Shown: positions 1 through 10,406 of the stretch, in pieces
Layout of the letters: each line of letters opens with the position of its first letter
Position numbering within the stretch: position 1 is the stretch's first letter
Assembly: GCA_946481735.1 (NCBI GenBank)
Contig: CAMLOU010000011.1
Location: forward strand, 1 to 46,674
DNA length: 46,674 nucleotides
Source: an uncultured Cellvibrio sp.
GTDB lineage: Bacteria > Pseudomonadota > Gammaproteobacteria > Pseudomonadales > Cellvibrionaceae
Direction: 5' to 3'
Translations under genes and position numbers: made by a program
The notes under the pieces: model-generated
What the model saw: only the letters and a program-made list of their open reading frames with translations
Told to the model about the DNA's origin: nothing
The model's database searches: none

Positions 1-125
1 CTGAGAGAATAGTTTTTAATACCGTCAGGTGTTATTACAGGTTATTACAGGTCTGTATCTGTGAGTCGTTTGAGGATTTTTAGAATATAGCGTGCCATTC
101 GCACGTGGCGGAAAAATACGGAGAT

Positions 126-160
126 TATAAAAAGGGCCCCGAATCGGAGCCCTGAAAAAT
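126..160 (-). terminator. Rho-independent terminator of glmS
   Basis: Read on the minus strand, a GC-rich hairpin (arms 133-140 and 146-153, loop about 5 nt, one bulge per side) is followed by a T-rich run. It lies about 100 nt beyond the glmS stop codon, where a terminator is expected. The rest of 1-255 shows no coding signal. Confidence 0.7.
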
Positions 161-255
161 GAATGAGATCTAACTTGGCAAAAACAATTTATATAATGCT
201 TGATATGGATTGTTATCCGTCCTTCTATAATGCTTTGTTTCTCAAGAAGCCTTCC

Positions 256-2088
256 TCATTCCACCGTCACACTCTTCGCCAAGTTCCGCGGCTGATCCAC
301 ATCCGTTCCCTTGATAATCGCCACGTAATAACTCAACAACTGCAAGGGCAGGGTGTAGAGAATCGGCGCGAGCCACGGGTGGGCGTGGGGAACGTTGATG
401 ACGCGCATAGTTTCGTCGGATTCGAAGTGTGCATCCACATCGGCGAACACGTACAGGATACCGCCGCGCGCGCGAACTTCTTCGACGTTGGATTTTAATT
501 TTTCCAACAAGTCATTATTGGGCGCGACGACGATGATGGGCATCTGCGCGTCGATCAATGCGAGCGGGCCGTGTTTTAATTCGCCAGCGGCGTAGGCTTC
601 GGCGTGGATGTAGGAAATTTCTTTTAGCTTTAACGCGCCTTCCATTGCGATGGGGTATTGATCGCCGCGACCTAAAAATAATGCGTGGTGTTTATCCGCA
701 AACTCTTCGGCGAGGGCTTCGATGCGATTGGCCAACGTGAGGGATTCTTCGAGTTTGGCTGGCAGGCTTTTTAATGCGGCAACCATGTCGGCTTGTTGTG
801 CGGCGGTTAAACCATTGTATTTACCCACGGCTAACACCAGCATCGCCAAACCGACCAATTGCGTGGTAAACGCTTTGGTAGACGCTACGCCGATTTCGGC
901 TCCGGCGCGTGTCATAAACGCGAGGTCGGATTCGCGTACCAGTGATGAGCCGGCAACGTTACAAATCGTCAGGCTACCGAGGTAACCCAATTCTTTTGCC
1001 AGACGCAAGGCTGCGAGCGTGTCGGCTGTTTCGCCGGATTGGCTGATGGTGACGATCAAACTGTTGGGTTGCACAAACGATTTGCGATAGCGAAATTCGC
1101 TGGCGATTTCGACGTTGCAGGAAATGCCTGCAAGGGATTCCAGCCAATAGCGCGCAACCATCGCTGAGTGATAACTGGTGCCGCAGGCGACGATCTGGAT
1201 GTGTTTTACTTTTTTGAATAATTCCGCCGCGCCGTTACCAAAGGTTTCGTCGAGCACGCTGGCGTTGCTTAAACGGCCCTCAAGCGTGTTCATCACCGCT
1301 TGCGGTTGTTCGTGAATTTCTTTCAGCATGAAGTGGCGATACTGGCCTTTATCACCCGCGTCGTAACTGGCCGTCGATTCGTGGGCCTGACGTTCAACGG
1401 GATTGCCGTCTTTGTCAAAGATACTGATGGTTTGGCGGGTGATTTCTGCAACGTCACCTTCTTCAAGAAAAATAAACCGGCGCGTGACCGGCAGTAACGC
1501 CAGTTGATCGGACGCGATAAAGTTTTCACCGATGCCCAGACCAATAACCAGGGGGCTGCCGGAACGTGCGACGACCAGACGCGAACTGTCGCTGCGGTCC
1601 ATCAGCACCGTGCCATAGGCGCCTTCCAGTTGTTTAACGCTTTTTTGCACAGCATCGAGCAATGAATTAGCCGTTTTTAATTCGCGGTGCACCAGATGCG
1701 CGATAACTTCGGTATCGGTATCGGAATTGAACTTGTAACCCTGCGCTTGCAATTCGCTGCGCAGGCGCGCGTGATTTTCGATGATGCCATTGTGCACCAC
1801 CGCGATGTTATCCGGTGAAACGTGCGGGTGGGCATTGCGCTCGCTCGGCTCGCCGTGGGTGGCCCAGCGGGTATGCGCAATACCGGTGCCGCCGGGCGTC
1901 GGGCTTGCAGCTACCGCATCGGCCAATTCTTTTACCTTGCCAAGGCGGCGCAGGCGTTGCAGTTCGCCGTTGTTGTTGATCACCGCCACACCGGCTGAGT
2001 CATAGCCGCGATATTCGAGGCGACGTAATCCTTCTACCAGAATATCCACCACATCCCTTTGCGCTACCGCGCCGACAATTCCACACAT
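256..2088 (-). CDS. glmS: Glutamine--fructose-6-phosphate aminotransferase (isomerizing)
   Basis: Cytosolic enzyme that makes glucosamine-6-phosphate from fructose-6-phosphate and glutamine, the first committed step toward UDP-GlcNAc for peptidoglycan and LPS. The protein starts MCGIVGAV, so Cys2 becomes the N-terminal nucleophile of the class-II glutaminase domain after Met removal. The ATG four codons upstream would bury this cysteine, and a GGAG ribosome site fits the start at 2088. Two SIS isomerase domains follow, with the SQSGETADT sugar-phosphate motif, and the typical LAKSVTVE C-terminus is present. Length is 610 aa against about 609 in E. coli. It is the last gene of the glmU-glmR-glmS group. 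No glmS ribozyme is visible upstream; regulation more likely runs through the adjacent GlmR. Confidence 0.97.
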   Translation of the reverse strand: MCGIVGAVAQRDVVDILVEGLRRLEYRGYDSAGVAVINNNGELQRLRRLGKVKELADAVAASPTPGGTGIAHTRWATHGEPSERNAHPHVSPDNIAVVHNGIIENHARLRSELQAQGYKFNSDTDTEVIAHLVHRELKTANSLLDAVQKSVKQLEGAYGTVLMDRSDSSRLVVARSGSPLVIGLGIGENFIASDQLALLPVTRRFIFLEEGDVAEITRQTISIFDKDGNPVERQAHESTASYDAGDKGQYRHFMLKEIHEQPQAVMNTLEGRLSNASVLDETFGNGAAELFKKVKHIQIVACGTSYHSAMVARYWLESLAGISCNVEIASEFRYRKSFVQPNSLIVTISQSGETADTLAALRLAKELGYLGSLTICNVAGSSLVRESDLAFMTRAGAEIGVASTKAFTTQLVGLAMLVLAVGKYNGLTAAQQADMVAALKSLPAKLEESLTLANRIEALAEEFADKHHALFLGRGDQYPIAMEGALKLKEISYIHAEAYAAGELKHGPLALIDAQMPIIVVAPNNDLLEKLKSNVEEVRARGGILYVFADVDAHFESDETMRVINVPHAHPWLAPILYTLPLQLLSYYVAIIKGTDVDQPRNLAKSVTVE

Positions 2089-2216
2089 GTTGTTCTCCAA
2101 TGATGTTTGTTGCTGTTCAGTTGTTGGTTCTCTCCTGCGTGGGAGAGCCGGTGCTGTGCCGGATTTTTTTTGGCTCTTGCGTCTGGTGACGCTGTTTTTT
2201 TCTTGTTTGGTTTTTT

Positions 2217-2246
2217 GTCGGATTACGCTGCGCTAATCCGACCTAC
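2217..2246. repeat. REP-like palindrome, copy 1
   Basis: A palindrome of the form GTCGGATTA...TAATCCGACCTAC at the 3' end of glmR. It belongs to the same family as the copies at 3112-3141 and 3166-3197. On the minus strand this element supplies the last codons (RRSD) and the TAG stop of glmR. Confidence 0.8.
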
Positions 2247-3015
2247 GGGTTGGGGTGCAAATGACTTGTACGCCTTGTTGTTCGATTTGCTTTTTCGCGG
2301 CGGGGCTGATGCCGTCGTCGGTGACGAGCACGCTGACCGCTGACCAGGGTAATTCCAGGTTGTGAATCTTGCGGCCGATCTTGTCGGACTCGGCCATGAC
2401 GATCACTTCGCGCGCGACCTCGGCCATCACGCGGCTGAGGCTGTAGAGTTCGTTGAAGGTGGTGGTGCCACGCTCCAGGTCCAGCCCGTCGGCACCGATA
2501 AAGAATTGATCGAAGTTGTAGGAACGCAGGATCTGCTCCGCCAGTTGGCCCTGAAAGCCTTCGGATTTCGGGTCCCAGGTGCCGCCGGTCATCAGGATCG
2601 TAGGTTCGTTTTCCAGCTCGCGCAGGGCGTTGGCGACGCTGAGGGAGTTGGTCATCACTACCAGGCCTTGTTTGTGGGACAACTCCGGCAGCAGGGCAGC
2701 GGTGGTTGTGCTGCCACTGTCGAGGATGATGCGGTTGTGATCGCGGATGAGTTCAGCGGCGGCTTTGGCTAATGACTGCTTACGAACCGAAACTTTTTCG
2801 ATAGAAGGGTCGGCAATAAGTTCTTGCGGCACCGGTACGGCACCACCATAACGGCGCAGAAGTAAGCCATTACTTTCAAGGGCGGACAGGTCTTTACGGA
2901 TAGTAACTTCGGACGTCTCAAAGCGCGCTGCCAGCACTTCAACGCTGACTTCACCTTCGCTGTTAAGCAAATCAATGATGGCGCGACGGCGCTGCTGGGT
3001 ATTGCGTTTGGTCAT
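2233..3015 (-). CDS. glmR: DeoR/GlpR-family transcriptional regulator, GlmR-like
   Basis: DNA-binding repressor/activator of the DeoR family, 260 aa. An N-terminal helix-turn-helix (RRRAIIDLLNSEGEVSVEVL, then TSEVTIRKDLSALES) is followed by a DeoRC sugar-phosphate sensor domain with the family's DSGSTT and GADG motifs. The start at 3015 (MTKRNTQQRR) was preferred over the longer frame because family members begin just before the HTH and a GGAG lies upstream. In Pseudomonas a DeoR-type gene sits between glmU and glmS and is called glmR; this position matches, so control of amino-sugar synthesis is inferred. Oddity: the C-terminal residues are encoded by a REP-like repeat, so the native tail may have been replaced. 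Confidence 0.88.
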   Translation of the reverse strand: MTKRNTQQRRRAIIDLLNSEGEVSVEVLAARFETSEVTIRKDLSALESNGLLLRRYGGAVPVPQELIADPSIEKVSVRKQSLAKAAAELIRDHNRIILDSGSTTTAALLPELSHKQGLVVMTNSLSVANALRELENEPTILMTGGTWDPKSEGFQGQLAEQILRSYNFDQFFIGADGLDLERGTTTFNELYSLSRVMAEVAREVIVMAESDKIGRKIHNLELPWSAVSVLVTDDGISPAAKKQIEQQGVQVICTPTRRSD

Positions 3016-3111
3016 TTGCGGGCAGCTCCGTGCCGTAAGTTTCGAAACGAAAGGCATTCTACGCTTTCGAAACTTTTATGCAAGCACGAAACGGGGGAAA
3101 CCGCCGCTCCC

Positions 3112-3141
3112 GTAGGTCGGCTTAGCGCAGCGTAAGCCGAC
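3112..3141. repeat. REP-like palindrome, copy 2
   Basis: A palindrome of the form GTAGGTCGGCTTA...TAAGCCGAC, in the opposite orientation to copies 1 and 3. The stem has compensating changes relative to the others (GGCTTA/TAAGCC instead of GGATTA/TAATCC), so pairing is preserved. It lies upstream of glmR. Confidence 0.8.
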
Positions 3142-3165
3142 GCGATCTCGCTATTAGAGGGCATT

Positions 3166-3197
3166 GTCGGATTACGCCTTTGGCTAATCCGACCTAC
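3166..3197. repeat. REP-like palindrome, copy 3
   Basis: A palindrome of the form GTCGGATTACG...TAATCCGACCTAC, oriented head to head with copy 2, 24 bp away. Together they form a pair like the BIMEs of enterobacteria, between the GH9 gene and glmR. Confidence 0.8.
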
Positions 3198-3200
3198 ATA

Positions 3201-3229
3201 AAAGAAGCAGGCCCGGTTGAAACGGGCCT
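3201..3229 (-). terminator. Probable terminator of the GH9 gene
   Basis: Hairpin AGGCCCG/CGGGCCT (3209-3215 and 3223-3229, 7-nt loop) seven bases after the GH9 stop codon. On the minus strand it is followed by CTTCTTTTA, a modest T-rich tail. Confidence 0.55.
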
Positions 3230-3235
3230 TGGGGG

Positions 3236-5287
3236 TTATTGCACGAACTTGGAGAGCAGGCGGATATAGGCGACTTGGTAGTCGTTGTGGTTTTCGGTGA
3301 TCTGCCAGGAGTTGAGCGGCCAACTGGTGTTGAAGTCGAGGTAGGACTTCATTGGCGGCTGGCCTTTGGGTGGTGTTGGTGCAGCGGCGCCACAACCGGG
3401 GTTGGGATTAGGCGAGGTACAGTTGCCGTCCCAATCGTAATTCGGGTTCGGCCCCCCGACCAGGAAGCCGGGCGCCGGGCCATACTCTGACTCACCAACC
3501 CTGTCCCATAAATCGCTGCCGTCGGCGAACCAGGAATGGTAGAACTCATTTACCGAACTGTGCGCGCCGACGCTGCCCATATTGGAGAGGTAAGCCATGG
3601 CCTGGGGATTTACGCCGTGGATGTAGTTGATATAACCCAGCGCCGCGTTTTTGGCTTCATCTGCGTTTTCCTCGGCGAGATTACTCAAGTTAAAAAACAA
3701 AGTGCCGCGTTGAGACATCGAACGATTGCTGCCCCACGTGAAGTCTTGAGGCGCCATATGCGAACGGTAAGGGCTAGTGTTGTTGCGATACCCATTCAGG
3801 AGATCATCAGTATTCATCGAATTTACGTAATCCGAACGAATATCGCTGGCTACCGTCGGCGTCGCATCTGGCAGGCTCGCGTAGTATAAAAAGGTGCTGA
3901 TCCGATTTTCATTCCAATGGGATACCCAATCGAGCCTGTTGGAATTGATAAACTCTTCCGCCATGGTTTTATAAGCGGTTTCTCCTGTTAATGCGAAGAG
4001 ATAAACAGCTGCGTTGATTTTCTTTTCCAGCAACTGCTCCGCACAATTCTGTTCTCCTCTTTCCCGCTCAACTGGATCAGCGATCGTCGAGTAATTGGCG
4101 CAGACTTCCTGATCACCTGCACCCAAACCCTGGTAGATACCCTGGTTATTGTTGACGCGTACGTCGGGATTATCATTGGCCCAACTCCAGGCATTCTCCG
4201 CTCGGGTTTTCATAGCGGCAGCGTAGTTAATCAATTCGGCGTTTTCCAGGTTCGCGCCCACCTCAGCAAATACTTTGCTACCAAAAGCGAATGCGGCAGC
4301 GCTACTCAAGGTTGCCGATGTGCTTGCAGGGCCATAATAACTACAGCCTGTTGCCGCAGAGGGGGGGCTGGCGTGAGCCAGGCCAAGAATCGACAACACC
4401 GAACCATTCTCATTCTGCATTTTGTTCAGCCAATCAAATCCCCATTTAATTTCATCGATAATATCGGGGATGGCGTCGCCAGATTCCGGAATATCCAAAT
4501 CACTTTCCCATGCAGCAGGATTTTCCAGATATGTGTGCAAAAGGGTAATCAAATAGTTAGCGTGCCAGTTGGTGTACTTGTTGTAATCGCCCGCATCAAA
4601 CCAGCCTCCCGACAAATCTTTTTCTGTTCCTGCAACACCGCTGATTACATCGCCTTCTCGTTTGAACAAGCGAGCACTGGTGTCCTGACAGGAACCGAGG
4701 TGACTGGCGTTGTCTGTCCATCCCGTTTCCGCGTAAGGCAGTTCTTTAGCAAAACCCGCACGTTGATAAAAGAAAGTACGCACGGCATGTTTCAACACAG
4801 GTTTATAAACGTCCGCGTTAATTTTGAAAGCGGGTGAACGAACATTGTTTTCCACGTCGACAACAACATAGTTGCCTTGCGCGGTAACCGAACTGAAATT
4901 AAACCACCAGGCTTTATCGCCCGACGCCGTATGCGTCGCGCCGCCATTCCAGGCTTGAGCAGTGCCACTGAGTGCCACTGCACCTGTGTCGGTGTTTATT
5001 AACTGGTAGGTCGCACCGGGAGTAAAACTTTCTTCGGCGTCATAGCCGGTTTGGGGGTCGCGTACAACGGCAATTTTTTCTGCTGTAGGTAGATAGCCGA
5101 ATTGATCCACAACGATAAATGACGTAACAGTGGTCGGGATAGCACCAGAGGAAGAGTTTTGTGAACTGGACGCCGCACTGGAACTGGAGGGCGTGGGCGT
5201 TGGGTCGGGCGAGTTTCCGCCACCGCCGCCGCAGGCGGATATCAATCCGCTGATAAGCATGATCAATGCAACTCTGACGATATTCAT
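3236..5287 (-). CDS. GH9 endoglucanase, lipoprotein
   Basis: Secreted beta-1,4-glucanase of glycoside hydrolase family 9, 683 aa. It begins with a lipoprotein signal peptide (lipobox LISAC, lipidated Cys19), then a Gly/Pro/Thr and poly-serine linker (about 20-48), typical of Cellvibrio CAZymes. A CelD_N-type Ig-like domain (about 55-155) precedes the (alpha/alpha)6 catalytic domain. The nucleophilic-water pair is visible in FDAGDYNKY (Asp231 and Asp234), and the acid is Glu665 in WQITENHNDYQVAY at the C-terminus. No carbohydrate-binding module is attached. Tethering to the outer membrane suggests action on cello-oligosaccharides or glucan near the cell surface, which is an inference. It interrupts the glmU-glmR-glmS order and is flanked by repeats downstream, so it looks like an insertion into a housekeeping cluster. 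Confidence 0.93.
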   Translation of the reverse strand: MNIVRVALIMLISGLISACGGGGGNSPDPTPTPSSSSAASSSQNSSSGAIPTTVTSFIVVDQFGYLPTAEKIAVVRDPQTGYDAEESFTPGATYQLINTDTGAVALSGTAQAWNGGATHTASGDKAWWFNFSSVTAQGNYVVVDVENNVRSPAFKINADVYKPVLKHAVRTFFYQRAGFAKELPYAETGWTDNASHLGSCQDTSARLFKREGDVISGVAGTEKDLSGGWFDAGDYNKYTNWHANYLITLLHTYLENPAAWESDLDIPESGDAIPDIIDEIKWGFDWLNKMQNENGSVLSILGLAHASPPSAATGCSYYGPASTSATLSSAAAFAFGSKVFAEVGANLENAELINYAAAMKTRAENAWSWANDNPDVRVNNNQGIYQGLGAGDQEVCANYSTIADPVERERGEQNCAEQLLEKKINAAVYLFALTGETAYKTMAEEFINSNRLDWVSHWNENRISTFLYYASLPDATPTVASDIRSDYVNSMNTDDLLNGYRNNTSPYRSHMAPQDFTWGSNRSMSQRGTLFFNLSNLAEENADEAKNAALGYINYIHGVNPQAMAYLSNMGSVGAHSSVNEFYHSWFADGSDLWDRVGESEYGPAPGFLVGGPNPNYDWDGNCTSPNPNPGCGAAAPTPPKGQPPMKSYLDFNTSWPLNSWQITENHNDYQVAYIRLLSKFVQ

Positions 5288-5387
5288 AAACCGGGCCTCG
5301 TTATTATTGTTAAATGGAGAGCCCCGATGATATCGGTTTCATAGCTGACTAACAGCTGTTTGATCACATTATTTTGTTTTTTTTATT

Positions 5388-5413
5388 ACCGGGGCGCTGT
5401 TGTCGGCCCCGGT
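5388..5413. terminator. Hairpin between the GH9 gene and glmU
   Basis: Perfect 8-bp stem ACCGGGGC/GCCCCGGT with a 10-nt loop, about 65 bp past the glmU stop. It is flanked by T-rich sequence on the plus-strand left side and TATTTT on the right. It could end glmU transcription or isolate the GH9 promoter; the T-tract on the minus strand is poor. Confidence 0.4.
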
Positions 5414-5476
5414 ATTTTCATGCATAAAAAATCACACGTGTTGTTGCGTTGCATTCGGGTTATTACGCTGCATCTG

Positions 5477-6838
5477 TCAGGATTTTTTCTTCGGCCGCTC
5501 CCAGCCTTGAATGTTGCGTTGCTTGCCGCGCGCGATAGCCAGTTCCTCGTCCGCAACATCTTTGGTAATAATCGAGCCCGCTCCGACGGTCGCATTGGCA
5601 CCAACCTTGACCGGCGCAACCAACGCCGAGTTGGAGCCGATAAAAGCGTTATCCCCAATCTCGGTTTTGAATTTGTTCACGCCGTCGTAATTACAGGTGA
5701 TGGTGCCCGCGCCGATGTTGGCTTTTTTGCCGATGGTGGTATCACCGATATAACTCAGGTGATTCACTTTGCTGCCTTCACCGATGACGGCTTTCTTGGT
5801 TTCAACAAAATTGCCGATCTTGGCCCCTTGCGCCAATTGCGTGCCGGGACGCAAACGGGCAAAAGGTCCAACATCGCAATCGCCTGCAATGGCTGCATCT
5901 TCAATATGGCTGTTGGCTTTGATGTGGGTGTTATTGCCGATGCGGCTGTTGATGATCACGCAGTTGGGTTCGATGGTAACGCCGTCGCCGAGTACGACGT
6001 CTCCTTCAAACACACAGTTGATGTCGATCACCACATCGCGGCCGACGGTAATGGTGCCGCGGCAATCAAAGCGCGCCGGGTCCAACAAGGTTGCGCCGGC
6101 GACCATCAGTTCGTTGGCTTTTTGTTTTTGATAGAAACGTTCCAGTGCCGCCTGTTGCTGGCGATTGTTGATACCTTCGACTTCTTCGATAGCGTTGGGC
6201 TGTTCTACCTGAATCGCCACGCCGTTCTGGCGGGCAAGGGCGATGATATCGGTCAGGTAATATTCGCCTTGGGCATTGTTATTGGTCAGTTGCGGCAACC
6301 ATTGTTGGAGATGCTTTGCCTTCACCGCCATGATGCCGGTGTTGATTTCTTTGACCTGGCGTTGCTCGTCCGTCGCATCTTTGTGTTCAACGATGGCAGT
6401 CACCGCGCCGCTGGCGTCGCGCAGGATACGTCCGTAACCGGTGGGATCGGGGAGGTTAACAGTGAGCAATCCCATCTGTTGATCATTTACGTGGGCGATC
6501 AGTTTTTGCAGGGTTTCGGCGCGCGTTAGCGGCACATCACCGTACAGTATCAGCACGGTTGCGCCGTCGCGCAGTTGCGGTAATGCCTGTTGTACGGCGT
6601 GGCCCGTGCCCAGTTGTTGGGCTTGCAGAATAAAGCGCACATCCGGCGCGGCCATTTTTTCTTCGACCTTTTCTGCGCCGTGGCCAATGATAATAAAGAT
6701 GCGTTCGCTCCCTACCTGGCGTGCCGTATCCACCACATGCTGCACCAGGGCTTTGCCGCCCACGGGATGCAGAACTTTGGGTAAGTCAGACCGCATGCGG
6801 GTGCCTTTACCGGCGGCGAGAACAAGAATATCGAGCAT
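5477..6838 (-). CDS. glmU: Bifunctional UDP-GlcNAc pyrophosphorylase / glucosamine-1-P acetyltransferase
   Basis: Cytosolic enzyme for the last two steps to UDP-GlcNAc: acetylation of glucosamine-1-phosphate, then uridylyl transfer. The N-terminal Rossmann-like domain has the pyrophosphorylase signature [19 protein letters not shown] (about residues 7-25). The C-terminal half is a left-handed beta-helix of hexapeptide repeats, with the acetyltransferase motifs NFVETKK and HLSYIGD and the [13 protein letters not shown] segment. Length is 453 aa, normal for the family. The start at 6838 ([10 protein letters not shown]) was chosen over an in-frame codon 15 residues earlier because of an AAGGGA ribosome site and homologue length. 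In related genomes it sits directly after atpC; here a GH43 relic intervenes. Confidence 0.97.
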   Translation of the reverse strand: MLDILVLAAGKGTRMRSDLPKVLHPVGGKALVQHVVDTARQVGSERIFIIIGHGAEKVEEKMAAPDVRFILQAQQLGTGHAVQQALPQLRDGATVLILYGDVPLTRAETLQKLIAHVNDQQMGLLTVNLPDPTGYGRILRDASGAVTAIVEHKDATDEQRQVKEINTGIMAVKAKHLQQWLPQLTNNNAQGEYYLTDIIALARQNGVAIQVEQPNAIEEVEGINNRQQQAALERFYQKQKANELMVAGATLLDPARFDCRGTITVGRDVVIDINCVFEGDVVLGDGVTIEPNCVIINSRIGNNTHIKANSHIEDAAIAGDCDVGPFARLRPGTQLAQGAKIGNFVETKKAVIGEGSKVNHLSYIGDTTIGKKANIGAGTITCNYDGVNKFKTEIGDNAFIGSNSALVAPVKVGANATVGAGSIITKDVADEELAIARGKQRNIQGWERPKKKS

Positions 6839-7020
6839 GATGATTCCCTTTCGGTGGAGGTGGATGGATAAATCGGTGCACATTCTAACGGTTTATAACC
6901 GTTGGTGCTGCCGTTACAACAAGCCCATGCCGGGGGATTCGTCATAAGCTTTGTTAAACATTTTGACTTCACTGCAGGAGAACAAACACTATCAATGCCA
7001 TTCAATCAGTGGCTCACATT

Positions 7021-7466
7021 ATGAATCCGTTTCTGCCATCTTTTATCAAGGTTTTATGTCTGCTCGTTGGCAGCCAATACGGAGCCCAGAGTCTTGCTGC
7101 CAATCCCATTGATCCAGGCTGGTATGCCGATCCGGAGATACGGATCTTTGATAACCAATTCTGGATTTATCCAACTTACTCCGCGGGAGAAACCACGCCC
7201 GACTTACCGGTCAGCCTGACCGAAAGTCAGCGCCAGCAACGCAGCCAGCCGGGCATCTGGTCGCCTTTTCTCAAGCAGACGTTTCTGAATGCCTCGTGCC
7301 TTGGGCAAACCCTTGATCGGCCAGATCCACAAAGGCGCCCAGCCCATCGACCAGATGGTATTCAAAGATGACGATGGCCAGTTCTACCTATATTAAGGAT
7401 GGTTCAATAAAACCGGTGGTGATGACCAACGAAGGGATTGCACCTATACCTTTGGGTAAACCTTGA
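7021..7466 (+). pseudogene. Decayed GH43 glycoside hydrolase relic
   Basis: Three collinear pieces of one GH43 enzyme survive in three different frames. The first (7021 to about 7300) has a signal peptide ending SLA-AN, then the family's N-terminal blade with NPIDPGWYADPEIRIFDNQF and WIYPTYSAG. The second (about 7303-7393, next frame) matches the central blade: KPLIGQIHKGAQPIDQMVFK, then DDDGQFYLY, ending at a TAA. The third (7398-7466, third frame) resembles the usual C-terminus: DGSIKPVVMTNEGIAP. An intact enzyme is over 300 residues, so two internal blocks are missing. It lies on the opposite strand to all its neighbours, between atpC and glmU. Family assignment is from motif recall, and no function is expected. 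Confidence 0.8.
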
Positions 7467-7488
7467 AATTATCGGTCTGCACGAAAAC

Positions 7489-7516
7489 AAAAAGGGTAGC
7501 CTGGGCTACCCTTTTT
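7489..7516. terminator. Bidirectional terminator at the end of the atp operon
   Basis: Perfect 12-bp stem AAAAAGGGTAGC/GCTACCCTTTTT with a CTGG loop. The A/T ends give a T-run on both strands. It lies 25 bp beyond the atpC stop and just after the GH43 relic. Confidence 0.92.
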
Positions 7517-7541
7517 GTTTGGTAAACGCACAACAGCGTGT

Positions 7542-7967
7542 TTATTTACCGAGCTTTTTGCGAATGGATTGCAAGGTGCGCAACTGCGCGGAGGCTTCGG
7601 CCAACTGGATCGCCGCGCGGGAGTAATCCACCTCGCCCGACTGGTTCGCCAATTCCTGCGCTGCGTGTTCTTTGGCCTGTTGTGCCGCCGCTTCATCCAT
7701 ATCGTCCGCACGCAAGGCGGTATCCGCCAACACGGTCACATGGTAAGGCTGCACTTCAAGGTAACCACCGGAAACGTAGAAGATTTCCTCCTCGCCGCCT
7801 TGCTTCTTGATGCGCACCGGGCCCGGCTCAAGGCCGGTTAACAAAGGCGCGTGGCCATAGTTAACACCCAGGTCACCCAAGGAACCGTTAGCTACCACCA
7901 TCTCCACGAGGCCGGAGAAGATCTCGCGTTCCGCACTGACGATATCGCATTGAACAGTCATAGCCAT
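7542..7967 (-). CDS. atpC: ATP synthase F1 epsilon subunit
   Basis: Epsilon subunit of F1, 141 aa, part of the central stalk and an intrinsic inhibitor of ATP hydrolysis. The N-terminal beta-sandwich ([33 protein letters not shown]) is followed by the alpha-helical C-terminal domain. The start at 7967 (MAMTVQ) was chosen because the longer frame adds 14 residues absent from the family; MTVQ at 7961 is an alternative. It is the last gene of the operon, separated from atpD by a 57-bp gap with a strong hairpin and followed by the bidirectional terminator. Confidence 0.95.
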   Translation of the reverse strand: MAMTVQCDIVSAEREIFSGLVEMVVANGSLGDLGVNYGHAPLLTGLEPGPVRIKKQGGEEEIFYVSGGYLEVQPYHVTVLADTALRADDMDEAAAQQAKEHAAQELANQSGEVDYSRAAIQLAEASAQLRTLQSIRKKLGK

Positions 7968-7990
7968 ATCTCTGTCTCTCAAGCTGAGAA

Positions 7991-8019
7991 CGGCCCGGTG
8001 TCTTGGCAACGCCGGGCCG
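7991..8019 (-). other. Intercistronic hairpin atpD/atpC
   Basis: 8-bp GC-only stem CGGCCCGG/CCGGGCCG with a 13-nt loop and no T-run, in the short gap between atpD and atpC. It probably acts on mRNA stability or relative expression rather than termination. Confidence 0.55.
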
Positions 8020-8024
8020 ATTCA

Positions 8025-9422
<1,398 letters not shown>

Positions 9423-9472
9423 TCAGGCCTGGCTATCAGCGGGACCTGAAGGTTTAAACTCAAAATTGTTGC

Positions 9473-10339
9473 TTAGGAAGCTACCGCTGCCGCGCCACCC
9501 ACGATCTCGGACAATTCCTGGGTAATCGCAGCCTGACGGGCTTTGTTGTATACCAATTGCAGGTCACCGATCAGCTCGCCAGCGTTGTCGGTAGCACTCT
9601 TCATCGCCACCATCCGCGCCGCTTGTTCACTCGCTGCGTTTTCAATAACCGCCTGATATACCTGGGACTCGATATACCGCGTCAACAAACCATCGAGTAG
9701 TTGTTCCGCGTTGGGTTCGTAGATGTAATCCCAGTGGTGCTTCAATTGTTTGTTTTCTTCCGCTTCCAGCGGCAGTAACTGACGCAGGACCGGGCTTTGG
9801 GTCATGGTGTTAACGAACTCGTTGCTCACGATGAACAAACGGTCGATCTTTCCATCGGCATAGGCATCGAGCATCACCTTGACACTGCCAATCAGGTCCG
9901 CAACGGTAGGTGCTTCGCCAAGATCGCGACGGGCTGCAACCACGTTGCCGCCGAAGCTCTTGAAGAAAGCACCGGCTTTGGCACCGATCAGACACAGGTC
10001 AATCTGCACGCCCTGGTCACTCCAGATCTTCATGTTTCTGATGGCCGTTTTGAACACGTTGATGTTCAAACCACCACACAAGCCACGATCACTGGACACC
10101 AGGATAAAGCCCACACGCTTGACTTCGCGCTGCTGCATAAAACTGTGCTTGTATTCGGGATTGGCGTTGGCCAAATGCCCGATCACCTCACGCATACGCT
10201 TGGCGTAAGGTTTACCCAGCTGCATGCGCTCTTGAGCACGACGCATCTTACTGGCGGCGACCATCTCCATCGCGCTGGTAATTTTTTGCGTGCTCTTGAT
10301 GCTTTTAATCTGGGTCCGTATTTCTTTTGTGCCTGCCAT
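9473..10339 (-). CDS. atpG: ATP synthase F1 gamma subunit
   Basis: Rotor shaft of F1, 288 aa. The N-terminal coiled-coil helix [20 protein letters not shown], which rotates inside the alpha3beta3 ring, and the matching C-terminal helix ending near [17 protein letters not shown] are visible. The start at 10339 matches the universal MAG beginning; the alternative TTG two codons earlier is not needed. Confidence 0.97.
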   Translation of the reverse strand: MAGTKEIRTQIKSIKSTQKITSAMEMVAASKMRRAQERMQLGKPYAKRMREVIGHLANANPEYKHSFMQQREVKRVGFILVSSDRGLCGGLNINVFKTAIRNMKIWSDQGVQIDLCLIGAKAGAFFKSFGGNVVAARRDLGEAPTVADLIGSVKVMLDAYADGKIDRLFIVSNEFVNTMTQSPVLRQLLPLEAEENKQLKHHWDYIYEPNAEQLLDGLLTRYIESQVYQAVIENAASEQAARMVAMKSATDNAGELIGDLQLVYNKARQAAITQELSEIVGGAAAVAS

Positions 10340-10377
10340 TCTCAAAGGCCCTCAAGATGTTCTTTAGGACGTAGCAA

Positions 10378-10396
10378 GGCCCGCGCTCGGCGGGCC
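10378..10396 (-). other. Intercistronic hairpin atpA/atpG
   Basis: 7-bp stem GGCCCGC/GCGGGCC with a 5-nt loop between the atpA stop and the atpG start, without a T-run. It is likely an RNA stability or translation element inside the operon. Confidence 0.5.
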
Positions 10397-10406
10397 CTAC
10401 AGTGTC

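Noticed and set aside
2089..2216. glmS ribozyme or riboswitch
   Set aside because: The leader is short and T-rich, no ribozyme-like fold is apparent, and the class belongs to Gram-positive bacteria.
5360..6529. 389-codon plus-strand frame opposite glmU
   Set aside because: Antisense shadow of glmU; no coherent domain.
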